Below, in pieces: positions 55,974 through 64,000 of a stretch of DNA of 64,000 bases (positions within the stretch are counted from its first letter, which is position 1; every line of letters starts with the position of its first letter). Origin of the DNA: an uncultured Methanobrevibacter sp. GTDB lineage: Archaea; Methanobacteriota; Methanobacteria; Methanobacteriales; Methanobacteriaceae. The notes beneath the pieces are model-generated. The model did not search any database. It saw only the letters and a list, made by a program, of their open reading frames with translations, and had not been told where the DNA came from. The position numbers and the translations under genes were made by a program. The stretch is taken from positions 1 through 64,000 of the forward strand of contig NZ_CADAJR010000003.1 of NCBI RefSeq assembly GCF_902788255.1, written 5' to 3'.

Positions 55974-56768
55974 ATGATAAAAGTTTCTTCTATAAAACAA
56001 TACATGTACTGTCCAATGAAATTATATCACCAAATCCATATCGATTCGAGCGAGAACAATAATTATCAACTATCAAATGAGCTAAAGAAGTTAAAGATTG
56101 ACATTCAGGACCTAATCAAGAAAAATATGCGTAAAGTCAAAAAAGACATGACTTTAATAGAAATTGAAAGTGTCTTATCTCAAAATATCGACCCATACAT
56201 CAAAAACACCACCGACACCATCAAATCAATGAACATTGGACTTGAAAACAAACAGATCAACAATATTATTGACAATGCCTATTTCAACATCAAAATCACC
56301 TCATTAAAAATAAAGCAGACAATGACAATCCACGACAGGCATGCCTACGAAATAATGGATATGTTTTTCCCAAACTGCATGTACTCATTTCTCATAAAGG
56401 ACAAAAGCATGGACGTGATTGGAATATGTGATAAAATTGAGATAGTCGACGGAAAATATTATCCAATACTTTTAAAAAGTGGAAATCCTCCATTAAAAGG
56501 CGTTTGGGACCAGGATGCCATTGAACTTGCATCTCATGCAATACTTATTGAAGAGGAATTTGGAAATGACGTTTATGTGGGATTTGTTGACTATGAAAAA
56601 ATCAATGACAGACGTCCTGTGGTAATGGACGTTGAATTGCGAAAAAATTATTTTGACATCCTGCGTGAAGTAAAAGAAGTCATTGATAATAAAAAGATGC
56701 CAGATGTTAAAAAAAATCCAAAAAAATGTGAAAAATGCGATTATGCAGACATTTGCGTTTGCGATTAA
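55974..56768 (+). CDS. Stand-alone Cas4/Dna2-like protein, probably altered nuclease
   Basis: A 264-residue protein with the Cas4 layout. An N-terminal cysteine (C13 in QYMYCPMKLYHQ) and a C-terminal cluster KCEKCDYADICVC (C252, C255, C261; C263 extra) match the four [4Fe-4S] ligands. Between them lie GICDKIEIVDG with D153 and PILLKSG with K168, then Q180 before a helix (QDAIELASHAILIEEEF). In active Cas4 the pattern before the lysine is Glu-x-Lys; here L166 takes the glutamate place, so nuclease activity is doubtful. There is no CRISPR array or other cas gene in the window. It is a single gene between two terminators. Confidence 0.75.
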   Translation: MIKVSSIKQYMYCPMKLYHQIHIDSSENNNYQLSNELKKLKIDIQDLIKKNMRKVKKDMTLIEIESVLSQNIDPYIKNTTDTIKSMNIGLENKQINNIIDNAYFNIKITSLKIKQTMTIHDRHAYEIMDMFFPNCMYSFLIKDKSMDVIGICDKIEIVDGKYYPILLKSGNPPLKGVWDQDAIELASHAILIEEEFGNDVYVGFVDYEKINDRRPVVMDVELRKNYFDILREVKEVIDNKKMPDVKKNPKKCEKCDYADICVCD

Positions 56769-56774
56769 AAATAA

Positions 56775-56803
56775 TGAAAAAAGGAGTTATGAAAATAACT
56801 CCT
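56775..56803 (-). terminator. Terminator of the ehb operon
   Basis: AGGAGTTAT (56782-56790) and ATAACTCCT (56795-56803) make a perfect nine-pair stem with a four-base loop. On the minus strand six Ts follow directly, so it ends ehb transcription. It may also stop the Cas4-like transcript coming the other way, though no T-tract lies on that side. Confidence 0.75.
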
Positions 56804-56829
56804 AATTCCTATACGTCCATAAACATGAA

Positions 56830-57489
56830 TTAAAATTTGATATTGTCACCCAAACGTGCAATACTGAATACCGCAGTATCTGCTATTGACATTACTGCCA
56901 AAACACCTGCCTGAATCGGATCGGTTATGATTAAATCAGCATATTTGGTTACGCTTCCAGGCATATTAAGACAGATTACAGTGATGTTGCTTGAATCCTT
57001 AACTTTACGAACGGCTTCTGTAATCTCGCCACCCATAAGTGAACCAGCTAGCACCAATGCACTTACACGTGGAAGTCTGGAAGTTGCTTCAACAGCCTCA
57101 GCAATTGATTTTTCGCCAACGAGAGGTATTGTATCGACACTGATACGTTCCCCACGGATGTTATGCCTGTCGGCCTCTGTTATAGCACCCATTGCAACCT
57201 GGGACACCTGTGCTCCACCACCGACAATGATTATACGTTTTCCATAAATATCTAACTGAGAACCATGCAATTCCACAGAAAGGACTTCCTCAATATCATC
57301 CAAATCAGAAAGCAATTCGTCAATGTCTTCGACATGCTCCAGCTCCAAATTGATGGAGCCTACATTATTCTTCTCAACGAAAAGATGAACATAACTAATA
57401 TTAGCACCATGAGCAGTGATAACATCAGTGATATCATCAAGTACGCCCTTTTTCTCACTAGATTTAATTGTTAATGTATAATCACTCAT
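56830..57489 (-). CDS. ehbQ: ACT and DUF5612-type protein, EhbQ
   Basis: A 219-residue soluble protein with an N-terminal ACT domain ([20 protein letters not shown], residues 5-24, to about 75). A C-terminal domain of the type called DUF5612 follows, with [20 protein letters not shown] (near 83-102) and [18 protein letters not shown]. It occupies the last position of the ehb operon, where EhbQ is found in Methanothermobacter, and overlaps ehbP by eight bases. ACT domains usually bind amino acids, so a regulatory rather than redox role is likely. Confidence 0.75.
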   Translation of the reverse strand: MSDYTLTIKSSEKKGVLDDITDVITAHGANISYVHLFVEKNNVGSINLELEHVEDIDELLSDLDDIEEVLSVELHGSQLDIYGKRIIIVGGGAQVSQVAMGAITEADRHNIRGERISVDTIPLVGEKSIAEAVEATSRLPRVSALVLAGSLMGGEITEAVRKVKDSSNITVICLNMPGSVTKYADLIITDPIQAGVLAVMSIADTAVFSIARLGDNIKF

Positions 57490-57745
57490 TTTTTGGCCTT
57501 ACTTTATCAAGTTCCGCATGTGCCCTTTTCCACATGCTCAAATAATTGTCGTTTTCAGTAACCGGAATGACCTCAAGACCCAAATCCCTGTGTTCCTGAA
57601 TCCATTCCTCATGAAATACTGGTATTTCAACTTTAATTGGTTCAGAGGTTTTATTTACAATGATAAGATCCCTGTATGGGAAATCCCATTCAACAATATA
57701 TCCTCCAAGACTTACCATGTGATACGGTCTCATAACAAATTTCAT
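57482..57745 (-). CDS. ehbP: Energy-converting hydrogenase B subunit EhbP
   Basis: An 87-residue soluble protein. The segments [20 protein letters not shown] and [20 protein letters not shown] resemble EhbP. No cysteine and no membrane helix are present, so it is neither an electron carrier nor a membrane subunit. It lies 12 bases after ehbO and overlaps ehbQ by eight. Confidence 0.82.
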   Translation of the reverse strand: MKFVMRPYHMVSLGGYIVEWDFPYRDLIIVNKTSEPIKVEIPVFHEEWIQEHRDLGLEVIPVTENDNYLSMWKRAHAELDKVRPKNE

Positions 57746-57757
57746 AAATAATCACCT

Positions 57758-58756
57758 CTACAATAATCCGATAACAATGGCTAAAATTCCAAGCAATGTA
57801 GTTCCCAAAATGGTTGGCAGCAATTGCCTATTTGTAAATACCGGAGCGAAAGCTGAAAATATTCCCATCATGAACACGAATATGACTGCAACAAGAATAT
57901 TGACAAGAATTCCCCATGAAAAGATTGTTGGCGGAACTCCAATGAACAATACTGAGAATACCGCACCGAGTACGAACATGAAAAATCCTCTGGTTACAAC
58001 TACTATTGCCCTATATTTGGCCGCATACTCCATGTATGGTCCTTCAATAACATCACTTTTTGCCTTAATGATTGAAAATGGATATTCATTCAAAATTATC
58101 ATGTAACCGATGAAAAATACTATTGCTGCGATTCCACCTGCTACAGTAAATAGGAATGGTCCGTGTGCCTGCTGGTATGCAACGATATCCTTCAGGAATA
58201 TGCTTCCCGCTGCAGTAACCGGTGCAAACAATGCCAGATACAGTGGGAATGAACCGTAGGTAATCATCCTGAGTGATCTTCTTGCACTTATATCCTCAAT
58301 GAATGAACGGTTAGCATTTTGATGAGCTGCTCCCTTGATTTGGTCAGGGAACGGCATGTTAACTGACATTACGGATTTGGACAATGCTCCCATCAATACA
58401 TAACAGATTTCCTCGACTTTTAAAAATCCGACAATAGCCACAAGACTTGCCAAAGCAGGAATCTTATATGCTTGAGGAGTCAATGCAATTAAAACGCACA
58501 ATACCACTAAAAAGCATAGAATCGGCAATAACTTATACAATCCCGGAACGGGAGATGAAATTTTAACGTTTTCCTTGAACATGAATTTGAGCGGAGCCAT
58601 AATTCCCGGAGATGTCACCGGAGGCCCAATCCTTTGCTGGATTCTTGCATGAATATATTTTCTCTCAATACCCGGAAGTAATGTTGAAATTACAAAACAA
58701 ACAAGCACAGTCAATATTACTGCAAGAACTGAATTGATTAAAGTACTTTCAAACAT
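57758..58756 (-). CDS. ehbO: Ehb membrane subunit EhbO (NuoH-like)
   Basis: A 332-residue polytopic protein of the complex I NuoH/HyfC type, about eight helices. The conserved charged loop IERKYIHARIQQRIGPPVTSPGI (split here: IERKYIHARIQQRIGPP near 30-46) and the EYPFSIIKAKSDVIEGPYME segment near 218-237 mark the site where the hydrogenase module meets the membrane and where ion translocation is coupled. It starts three bases before ehbN ends upstream. Membrane-bound. Confidence 0.9.
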   Translation of the reverse strand: MFESTLINSVLAVILTVLVCFVISTLLPGIERKYIHARIQQRIGPPVTSPGIMAPLKFMFKENVKISSPVPGLYKLLPILCFLVVLCVLIALTPQAYKIPALASLVAIVGFLKVEEICYVLMGALSKSVMSVNMPFPDQIKGAAHQNANRSFIEDISARRSLRMITYGSFPLYLALFAPVTAAGSIFLKDIVAYQQAHGPFLFTVAGGIAAIVFFIGYMIILNEYPFSIIKAKSDVIEGPYMEYAAKYRAIVVVTRGFFMFVLGAVFSVLFIGVPPTIFSWGILVNILVAVIFVFMMGIFSAFAPVFTNRQLLPTILGTTLLGILAIVIGLL

Positions 58757-58759
58757 TGT

Positions 58760-59887
58760 TTACCTCCTTATAATCTCTATTGCCCTATCTGTACAAGTGA
58801 AACATGGATCACATTGTACGATACATAATTGTGCATCAGTAATTTGGTCTCCAATACATGCATATTGCATTGCACCGATATTTGCCATTGAAGGGGTCCT
58901 GATAATTGAATGTCTTACCCTTCCGCTTTCCAGTGCGTATGAATGATATAAAGTTCCCCTTGGAACTTCAATGTAACTTTGAATAATGTCTGTGTCAAAC
59001 ATTTCCCAGTCACGGTTTATTACTTTACCTTCAGGAATGTTTGCAATAGCCTGCCTTATGAGTTTAATTGACTCAAATGACTCCAATGCCCTCATGACAA
59101 GATTTGATTTTACATCACCGTCAGGTTGGGTTATTACATTAAAATCAAAATCGTCATATTCAAACATTGTTGTTCTTAAATCCCTTGCAACGCCTGTTGC
59201 CCTTAAAGTCGGTCCGGTAACTGCCAGTTCGATAGCCTGCTTTTGAGGAAGTACTCCTATGCCTGTAACCCTTGACAATAGGATGGAATCAGCCATGAAT
59301 CTATCAACAAATCCGGTAAGTCCCTCTTCAATCGCATCCATATCATTTTTGAGTCTTAACAGCTTTGCTTCATTCAAATCACATCTTGGCCTTACTCCGC
59401 CTATTACAGAGCAACCGTACTGTACACGGTTTCCTCCAATCATTGCAAGCAGTTCCATTACTATTTCCCTCAGGTAGAATACCCTCATTGAAAATGTTTC
59501 ATGAGACAATACCTCACAACCGTGTGCTAGGTATAAGAAATGTGAGTGTAAACGTTCAAGTTCACTCATAATTACACGAATGTATTTGGCCCTTTCCGGA
59601 ATTTCGATATTCAAACCCATTTCGGCTGTTCTGCATGAATTCCATATATGTGCGTTTGAACAAATTCCACATATTTTTTCAGTCAATGCATTAGCCTTTT
59701 CAACCGGAAGTCCTTCCATGATCCTTTCTATTCCCCTATGATTAACACCAATAGTTATTTCGGCTTCCTGAACGATTTCATCCTCTACAAAAAACCTTAC
59801 CCTATATGGCTCCAATGCAGCAGGGTGAACTGTACCCATTGGAATTTCAGTTTCAATAATATTGCTTCTTGGTACTTTTTCATCCAT
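58760..59887 (-). CDS. ehbN: Ehb [NiFe]-hydrogenase large subunit EhbN
   Basis: A 375-residue large subunit. The two cysteine pairs that bind nickel are [11 protein letters not shown] (near 70-80) and DPCFTCTDR close to the C-terminus. The protein ends shortly after the second motif, so, as in other group 4 enzymes, little or no C-terminal peptide would be cleaved. Ehb uses the ion gradient to drive ferredoxin reduction with H2 for CO2 fixation. It partners EhbM, encoded 14 bases upstream. Confidence 0.93.
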   Translation of the reverse strand: MDEKVPRSNIIETEIPMGTVHPAALEPYRVRFFVEDEIVQEAEITIGVNHRGIERIMEGLPVEKANALTEKICGICSNAHIWNSCRTAEMGLNIEIPERAKYIRVIMSELERLHSHFLYLAHGCEVLSHETFSMRVFYLREIVMELLAMIGGNRVQYGCSVIGGVRPRCDLNEAKLLRLKNDMDAIEEGLTGFVDRFMADSILLSRVTGIGVLPQKQAIELAVTGPTLRATGVARDLRTTMFEYDDFDFNVITQPDGDVKSNLVMRALESFESIKLIRQAIANIPEGKVINRDWEMFDTDIIQSYIEVPRGTLYHSYALESGRVRHSIIRTPSMANIGAMQYACIGDQITDAQLCIVQCDPCFTCTDRAIEIIRR

Positions 59888-59901
59888 TCAAATTCCCCCT
59901 C

Positions 59902-60348
59902 TTAATCCGCATCTAATAATGTAGGTAATAGTGATACAACTCCAGCCAAAACATCCTGAGGCCTTACGGCACAGCCCGGAACCTTAGCGTTAACCGGAAT
60001 AATGTTTTCAACTGGTCCTTCAATTTCTTCGGAAGGAATGTCACCAGAACAGTTCTTATAAACACCACCCATCAGTGCACAACTTCCAGCGGCTACAACC
60101 AATTTAGGATTAGGAATAGCCTCATAAATTGCCTCCAATGGTTTTCTATTAAAATGTGTAACAGGACCTGTGACAACCAATACGTCAGCTTCACGAGGAT
60201 TCCATGTTAAAAACACCTTATACTGTTCAGCATCGAAACGTGGTGATAATATTGAGTTTACAATTTCAATATCGCAACCGTTACATCCTCCTGTATAAAC
60301 AAGCATGACGTGAATTGCCCTTGCCCTTGAAAATGATTTAATTCCCAT
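59902..60348 (-). CDS. ehbM: Ehb [NiFe]-hydrogenase small subunit EhbM
   Basis: A 148-residue small subunit that holds the proximal [4Fe-4S] cluster. The ligand motifs are [13 protein letters not shown] (near 20-32), [12 protein letters not shown] and [14 protein letters not shown]. It is short and lacks the extra clusters of other hydrogenases, typical of group 4. It begins immediately after the ehbL stop codon. Confidence 0.93.
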   Translation of the reverse strand: MGIKSFSRARAIHVMLVYTGGCNGCDIEIVNSILSPRFDAEQYKVFLTWNPREADVLVVTGPVTHFNRKPLEAIYEAIPNPKLVVAAGSCALMGGVYKNCSGDIPSEEIEGPVENIIPVNAKVPGCAVRPQDVLAGVVSLLPTLLDAD

Positions 60349-60840
60349 CTAATCACCATCCTCTCTATTTTTCAATACTGTTTTATCTGACAGGTATTGT
60401 GCAATGAATTTAAGCTTATCATCAGAAATTTTAAATGGCTGTTCAAGTGCGCTTGCAATGTCCACTTCAATGTCCCCGACATTACTTGGATGTATTGTTC
60501 CTTTCTCACCATAAAGTGAAAATACAGGACAGAAATCATGACAGTAATAGCATACAACACATTTTTCAAGATTAATTTCAGGTACTTCACTTTTGGTCCA
60601 ATTATCTGTCAGTTTAACTGGATTAGCCAATTTTTTCATCTCTACCGCACCTGTCGGACAGACATTGGCACAACCTGCACATCCAATACAGGCCTTTTCG
60701 TCAACACGGTCATCCACTTCAACGGACAGTGTTGAGATTTGCTTTCTCAATTCCATGTCTGTAACTCTATCAGCTGCAAAAAAGATTCTTTTAAAGTTAG
60801 TAAATGCTCCTTCTAAAGCTATTCTTAGTATACTACTCAT
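60349..60840 (-). CDS. ehbL: Ehb ferredoxin-type subunit EhbL
   Basis: A 163-residue protein with two [4Fe-4S] binding motifs, CIGCAGCANVCPTGAV (near 56-71) and CVVCYYCHDFCPVFSL (near 96-111), like complex I NuoI. It passes electrons between the small subunit and ferredoxin. The gap to ehbK and to ehbM is zero bases, so all three are translated from one message. Confidence 0.9.
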   Translation of the reverse strand: MSSILRIALEGAFTNFKRIFFAADRVTDMELRKQISTLSVEVDDRVDEKACIGCAGCANVCPTGAVEMKKLANPVKLTDNWTKSEVPEINLEKCVVCYYCHDFCPVFSLYGEKGTIHPSNVGDIEVDIASALEQPFKISDDKLKFIAQYLSDKTVLKNREDGD

Positions 60841-62244
60841 TTAAATACCCTCTATTGAATCTTTGAAATTTCTCTCAAACAGGAACGCCTTTGCAGGACA
60901 TGCGTTTTTACATGCACCGCAATAGGTACAGTTTTCCTCTTTGACCACATAGTTACCGTCAATCTTTTCGATTGCATCATATGAACAAATTCCGTAACAT
61001 ACTCCACAATGCATACATAACTCCTGTTCAATGAAGTTAAATCCGTCTTTTATTTCATTCTTGTACATTGTAGATTTTGGAATTGCATCAACAGGACAAT
61101 GAACCGCACAGTTTTCACATAATATACATTTAGCCAAATCAACAGAAATCTTACCCCTGTGCAATGTGATTGCGTCTTCCTGACACATTTCCACACAGAT
61201 TCCACAAGAAATACAGTCGTCTGTGACCTTGCCGTCCCATGTCTGTGTCATTACCTGACGGGCTTTGGCATCATCACAAACCTGTACACATTTACCGCAG
61301 CTTACACAGAAACCGGACAATGTAGGAAGCTCTGCATCATCAATTTCATCATATATAAACATCTCATCGTCTTCACGAAGTGTGAGAACAGGACAATGTG
61401 AAATAGCCAAATCATGTGTGACATTTTCAGTATCCTGTGTCGGATCATACCTTAATTTACCATCATCATTTTTAAGTGATCCGTTTTCACACAGGTCCGC
61501 ACACAATCCGCAGTTCAAACAGGATATGATTTTACCTGCCGGCTTTTGATTTAACTTATTAATAACGATTTTAAAGTCATCCACTGAAATCGCATTGTGA
61601 GGACAAGCCTTCATACAGTTCAGACAAAGGGTACATGAATATGAATTTACCATCTGATGCTTGTTCATTGATTCATTAGGACAGACATCAGCACAGATTC
61701 TGCATTCACGACAGATTCCTTCATCCCTATCCACCTTGACATGTATTGCCCCGGTTGGACAGTATTCCTCACATCTGCCACAGAGTATACATTTTTCTGT
61801 ATCAGTCCCGAAGTATGTTCTTGAAACTTCAGTGACCAGATTTTCACTTTTATGTGGCACATTATCCAATGGAGGATTTAAAATGTTAAATGATTTGATT
61901 AATGTAATCTGTTTGTCTCTTTCAAATTCAAAACCGTCTACACGACAATCAGGGTACTTCTCTGCACATACACCACAGCGTGAACATATACCGTAGACAA
62001 TTCCGTCTTCAATTGTAATGTTGTTTGTCGGACAGTTGTACATACACATTCCACAGCCGTTACATTTGGCTCTGTCTACAACATATCCTCCATAGCTGTT
62101 TTTAAATATTGCATGATTCGGACAGTTTTTCTGACAAATTCCACATGTCAGACAACTGAACGGAACCCCATTAACCAGTCTAATGGATTTTGTAGGACAT
62201 GATTTAATGCATTCCTCATCACATACATTAGTTGACAAAAACAT
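60841..62244 (-). CDS. ehbK: Ehb polyferredoxin EhbK
   Basis: A 467-residue polyferredoxin. I count eleven complete C-x2-C-x2-C-x3-C motifs, for example CLTCGICQKNCPNHAI, CNGCGMCMYNCPTNNI, CILCGRCEEYCPTGAI and CTYCGACKNACPAKAF. There is also a variant first motif (CDEECIKSCP) and a fourth one in which the last cysteine is displaced (CSRCGVCAEKYPDC). It would be an electron wire within the Ehb complex. It is 11 bases downstream of ehbJ. Confidence 0.92.
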   Translation of the reverse strand: MFLSTNVCDEECIKSCPTKSIRLVNGVPFSCLTCGICQKNCPNHAIFKNSYGGYVVDRAKCNGCGMCMYNCPTNNITIEDGIVYGICSRCGVCAEKYPDCRVDGFEFERDKQITLIKSFNILNPPLDNVPHKSENLVTEVSRTYFGTDTEKCILCGRCEEYCPTGAIHVKVDRDEGICRECRICADVCPNESMNKHQMVNSYSCTLCLNCMKACPHNAISVDDFKIVINKLNQKPAGKIISCLNCGLCADLCENGSLKNDDGKLRYDPTQDTENVTHDLAISHCPVLTLREDDEMFIYDEIDDAELPTLSGFCVSCGKCVQVCDDAKARQVMTQTWDGKVTDDCISCGICVEMCQEDAITLHRGKISVDLAKCILCENCAVHCPVDAIPKSTMYKNEIKDGFNFIEQELCMHCGVCYGICSYDAIEKIDGNYVVKEENCTYCGACKNACPAKAFLFERNFKDSIEGI

Positions 62245-62255
62245 GATAAAACCCC

Positions 62256-62504
62256 TTATTTACTCCTTGCAAATATTAGTTTGCCTACAAAAATTCCTAT
62301 TAATGCAGATAAAAATGCGGTGGAAATCGGCAAGTCTGTATAAAACGGATAGTTGCCGGATTGCCATGCGACAATAATTCCTGCAATAAGTACTATAATA
62401 AACGCTCCGAGAGTGAAATGAGTATCGTTAACATTGAGCTTTATCTGTGATCCGATAACCAAGCCCAATATCAGTCCGAATATTATTGGTCCAAGAGATA
62501 ACAT
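62256..62504 (-). CDS. ehbJ: Ehb membrane subunit EhbJ
   Basis: An 82-residue protein with three hydrophobic segments (about 5-18, 27-46 and 57-77), with no cofactor motif. Position between ehbI and ehbK identifies it. Start and stop codons of ehbI and ehbJ share one base region (62504), showing coupled translation. Confidence 0.82.
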   Translation of the reverse strand: MLSLGPIIFGLILGLVIGSQIKLNVNDTHFTLGAFIIVLIAGIIVAWQSGNYPFYTDLPISTAFLSALIGIFVGKLIFARSK

Positions 62505-62980
62505 TATTCACCCTCCTCAACAATCTTTTTGAAACCCGCAAATGCAATAACAATTGAAGACAGTCCCACAAATACCTTTAAACCTACGAATATGTTAAGG
62601 TATGGAATAATACCTGCATTTGTAACATCCGGATAGTGTAGGATAGTCTGAATGGATGAAGGAACGATATTGAATAAATCTGTACCTACATTGTAGAGGA
62701 AAAATCCTCCGACAAACAAACCGATCAGTCCAAAGACTACAAAACCCAATGCACCAACGGATTCCAATACTTCAATATATAAGTGTGACAATTCTAATGG
62801 GGAATTACCTATTCCATAGACAAGTATAGACAATATAATTCCACTTGCAATCATTGCACCACCCTGGAAACCTCCACCAGGAGTGATGTGACCTCCAAGA
62901 ATGGTCATTATACCAAGACAAATCAATATGATTGAAATTGGCAAAGATATAAGTTTTAAAATCATACTACCTTGACTCAT
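62504..62980 (-). CDS. ehbI: Ehb membrane subunit EhbI (MnhB-like)
   Basis: A 158-residue membrane protein with a MnhB/MrpB-type domain; ITPGGGFQGGAMIASG (near 32-47) is the family signature, and four helices are visible. It belongs to the Mrp-antiporter-like part of Ehb that moves Na+ or H+. ATG at 62980 overlaps the ehbH stop by four bases. Confidence 0.87.
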   Translation of the reverse strand: MSQGSMILKLISLPISIILICLGIMTILGGHITPGGGFQGGAMIASGIILSILVYGIGNSPLELSHLYIEVLESVGALGFVVFGLIGLFVGGFFLYNVGTDLFNIVPSSIQTILHYPDVTNAGIIPYLNIFVGLKVFVGLSSIVIAFAGFKKIVEEGE

Positions 62981-63255
62981 CTTTTATCCCCCAATAATCC
63001 TCTGCCGAATATTAACAAAACAACCAGTCCGGCAGTCAATAATATAATTGATTCTCCCAATGTATCGTATGCTCTGAAATCAAATATAACAACGGTAACT
63101 AGGTTTGGAGCAATTTGAGTTCCCAAAGCGTTGTAGATATAGCTTACACCAGGGTTAATCATGCTGCTTAAATGGAATACCGCATCAAGCAATGTGACGG
63201 AAAATATTCCTGTGAGAACCGCTGCAAGTAAATTACGAATAGTTGGATTAGACAA
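62977..63255 (-). CDS. ehbH: Ehb membrane subunit EhbH
   Basis: About 92 residues from the TTG at 63255, which has GGGGTGG six bases upstream. The longer reading from 63285 would extend far into ehbG and is unlikely. FDFRAYDTLGESIILLTAG near residues 55-73 is the motif of MbhE/MrpA-terminal subunits. Two or three helices. It overlaps ehbG by eight bases and ehbI by four. Confidence 0.82.
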   Translation of the reverse strand: MSNPTIRNLLAAVLTGIFSVTLLDAVFHLSSMINPGVSYIYNALGTQIAPNLVTVVIFDFRAYDTLGESIILLTAGLVVLLIFGRGLLGDKR

Positions 63256-63583
63256 GGTTACCACCCCAGTACATGAATGTGACAATCAATGCAAGTGTGA
63301 CCACCGCATAGAATAACATTTTTTCAAGAGAATCTTCCTGTTCAATTTTAAACTTAGGAATAAGTGGAATATTTGAAATAAGGACGATTGCCAGTATCAA
63401 TGCAACCAATCCTGCAAGTAAAACACTTACATGTCTCAATAATAATGCTGATAGAACCAATGATACAATCAGGAATATTTCCGCAGTGATACTACCGGAA
63501 ACATCCGCATTTGTAACAGGTCCTGGAGAGAACAATTTCTTGAATTGCTTTACAACATTGAATATCTGATCATAGAGTTTCAT
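63248..63583 (-). CDS. ehbG: Ehb membrane subunit EhbG
   Basis: A 111-residue protein. A short soluble N-terminus (about 30 residues) is followed by three hydrophobic segments (about 30-47, 50-72 and 88-108). It has no catalytic motif and is identified by its place between ehbF and ehbH. The ATG overlaps the ehbF stop codon by four bases. Confidence 0.8.
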   Translation of the reverse strand: MKLYDQIFNVVKQFKKLFSPGPVTNADVSGSITAEIFLIVSLVLSALLLRHVSVLLAGLVALILAIVLISNIPLIPKFKIEQEDSLEKMLFYAVVTLALIVTFMYWGGNLV

Positions 63584-64000
63584 AATATCCCTCCTACAAA
63601 GTTAGAAATGCCCTGTGTAACGACATCCGGGAAGATACCCAATACAATTATTATAATTAATAGAACTCCCATGGCAAAAATCATTGCCCTTGGAACCTCC
63701 AATCCTTCAAGTTCCAAATCGTTTGGTTTCGGTTTTAAGAATATGGTATAGAATGTTTTCATGAATACCACGAATGTTGCTATACTAACCATGATCGCCA
63801 AAATGGACAGTTCTGGGAATCCACAGCTTAATGATGCCTGAACAAGCATTAACTTGGATTGGAAACCGTTTAATGGAGGTACACCTGCCATCGCCATACC
63901 ACCAATCAAAAGCATGATACTTACTTTTGGATGGTATGCCAGAAGTCCACCAAGCTTTCTTGTATCAACCTCGTTTGTCGCCTCAACGATTGCACCGAAT
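63580..64000 (-). CDS. ehbF: Ehb proton/sodium-pump subunit EhbF, partial
   Basis: The C-terminal 139 residues of a NuoN/MrpD-type ion-pump subunit; the 5' part lies beyond the window. The frame is open to the edge. The segment EVDTRKLGGLLAYHPKVSIM followed by MAMAGVPPLNGFQSKLMLVQ is the conserved helix with lysine that lies on the ion path of this family. The internal ATG at 63915 is not the true start. Earlier ehb genes (A-E) should follow to the right. Confidence 0.88.
   Translation of the reverse strand, partial: FGAIVEATNEVDTRKLGGLLAYHPKVSIMLLIGGMAMAGVPPLNGFQSKLMLVQASLSCGFPELSILAIMVSIATFVVFMKTFYTIFLKPKPNDLELEGLEVPRAMIFAMGVLLIIIIVLGIFPDVVTQGISNFVGGIL

Noticed and set aside
55974-56768. 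Cas4-like gene as a sign of a CRISPR-Cas system
   Set aside because: No repeat-spacer array or other cas gene is present within the window; stand-alone Cas4-like genes are common in archaea.
63580-63915. A complete 111-residue gene starting at the ATG at 63915
   Set aside because: The frame remains open with conserved NuoN-type sequence to the window edge, so it is the end of a longer ehbF.

Overview
The window is a piece of chromosome from a hydrogenotrophic methanogen of the order Methanobacteriales, most likely a host-associated Methanobrevibacter. Methanogen-only genes are spread along it: mmp10 and mmp7 (maturation of methyl-coenzyme M reductase), comB and comC (coenzyme M), mptA (methanopterin), cofG (F420), a family B DNA polymerase cut short after motif C as in Methanothermobacter, and most of an Ehb energy-converting hydrogenase operon. 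The DNA is AT-rich, intergenic regions are very AT-rich, and two large secreted adhesin-like proteins of the gut-methanobrevibacter type are present. From memory, the housekeeping order resembles the MTH118x to MTH125x stretch of Methanothermobacter; this was not checked by alignment.

Layout. 0-10 kb: MCR maturation proteins, comB, a TraB-family protein, a DUF1922 zinc ribbon, a CNNM/HlyC-type CBS membrane protein, a Na+/Ca2+ exchanger, a TtuA/Ncs6-type tRNA thiolase, a DUF77 thiamine-binding protein and a DegT aminotransferase. 10-20 kb: trm1, an Lrp-type regulator with a double operator, mptA-unknown-cofG, a Taw2/Trm5-like methyltransferase, psmB, the termination RNase aCPSF1 (FttA), purM and comC. 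20.7-24.2 kb: a 1144-residue adhesin. 24-31 kb: polB1, an AI-2E family permease, pyrK and pyrD in one tight operon, a coiled-coil gene, then nop5-flpA. 31.2-31.85 kb: a 650-base non-coding stretch with a strong candidate structured RNA and a degraded reading frame. 31.8-38.9 kb: coaB and coaC separated by what looks like a frameshift, two exported or membrane proteins, pheA with an apparent ATT start, two four-CBS proteins and queE-queD-DUF366. 39.1-52.8 kb: one 13.6-kb adhesin gene. 53-56.8 kb: a nucleotidyltransferase, an NSS transporter and a lone Cas4/Dna2-like protein. 56.8-64 kb: ehbQ back to ehbF, cut by the window end.

How the genes fit together. The backbone supplies coenzymes (CoM, H4MPT, F420, CoA), pyrimidines, purines and phenylalanine, tRNA and rRNA modification (Trm1, Taw2, Ncs6-like, QueE/QueD, Nop5-fibrillarin), protein and RNA turnover, and ferredoxin reduction by Ehb for CO2 assimilation. 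The two adhesins lie between these blocks and are probably the surface layer that meets the host or partner cells.

The observations most worth a second look are two genes whose best Shine-Dalgarno site points at an in-frame ATT codon (pheA and the giant adhesin), the coaBC frameshift, the 31.35-kb RNA candidate with a repeated AAAAAGTATTACT box, long inverted repeats ahead of the Lrp, aCPSF1, psmB and giant-adhesin genes, a three-module super-repeat in the giant adhesin, and the Cas4-like protein with a changed catalytic position. No CRISPR array, tRNA, rRNA, insertion sequence or prophage was seen.
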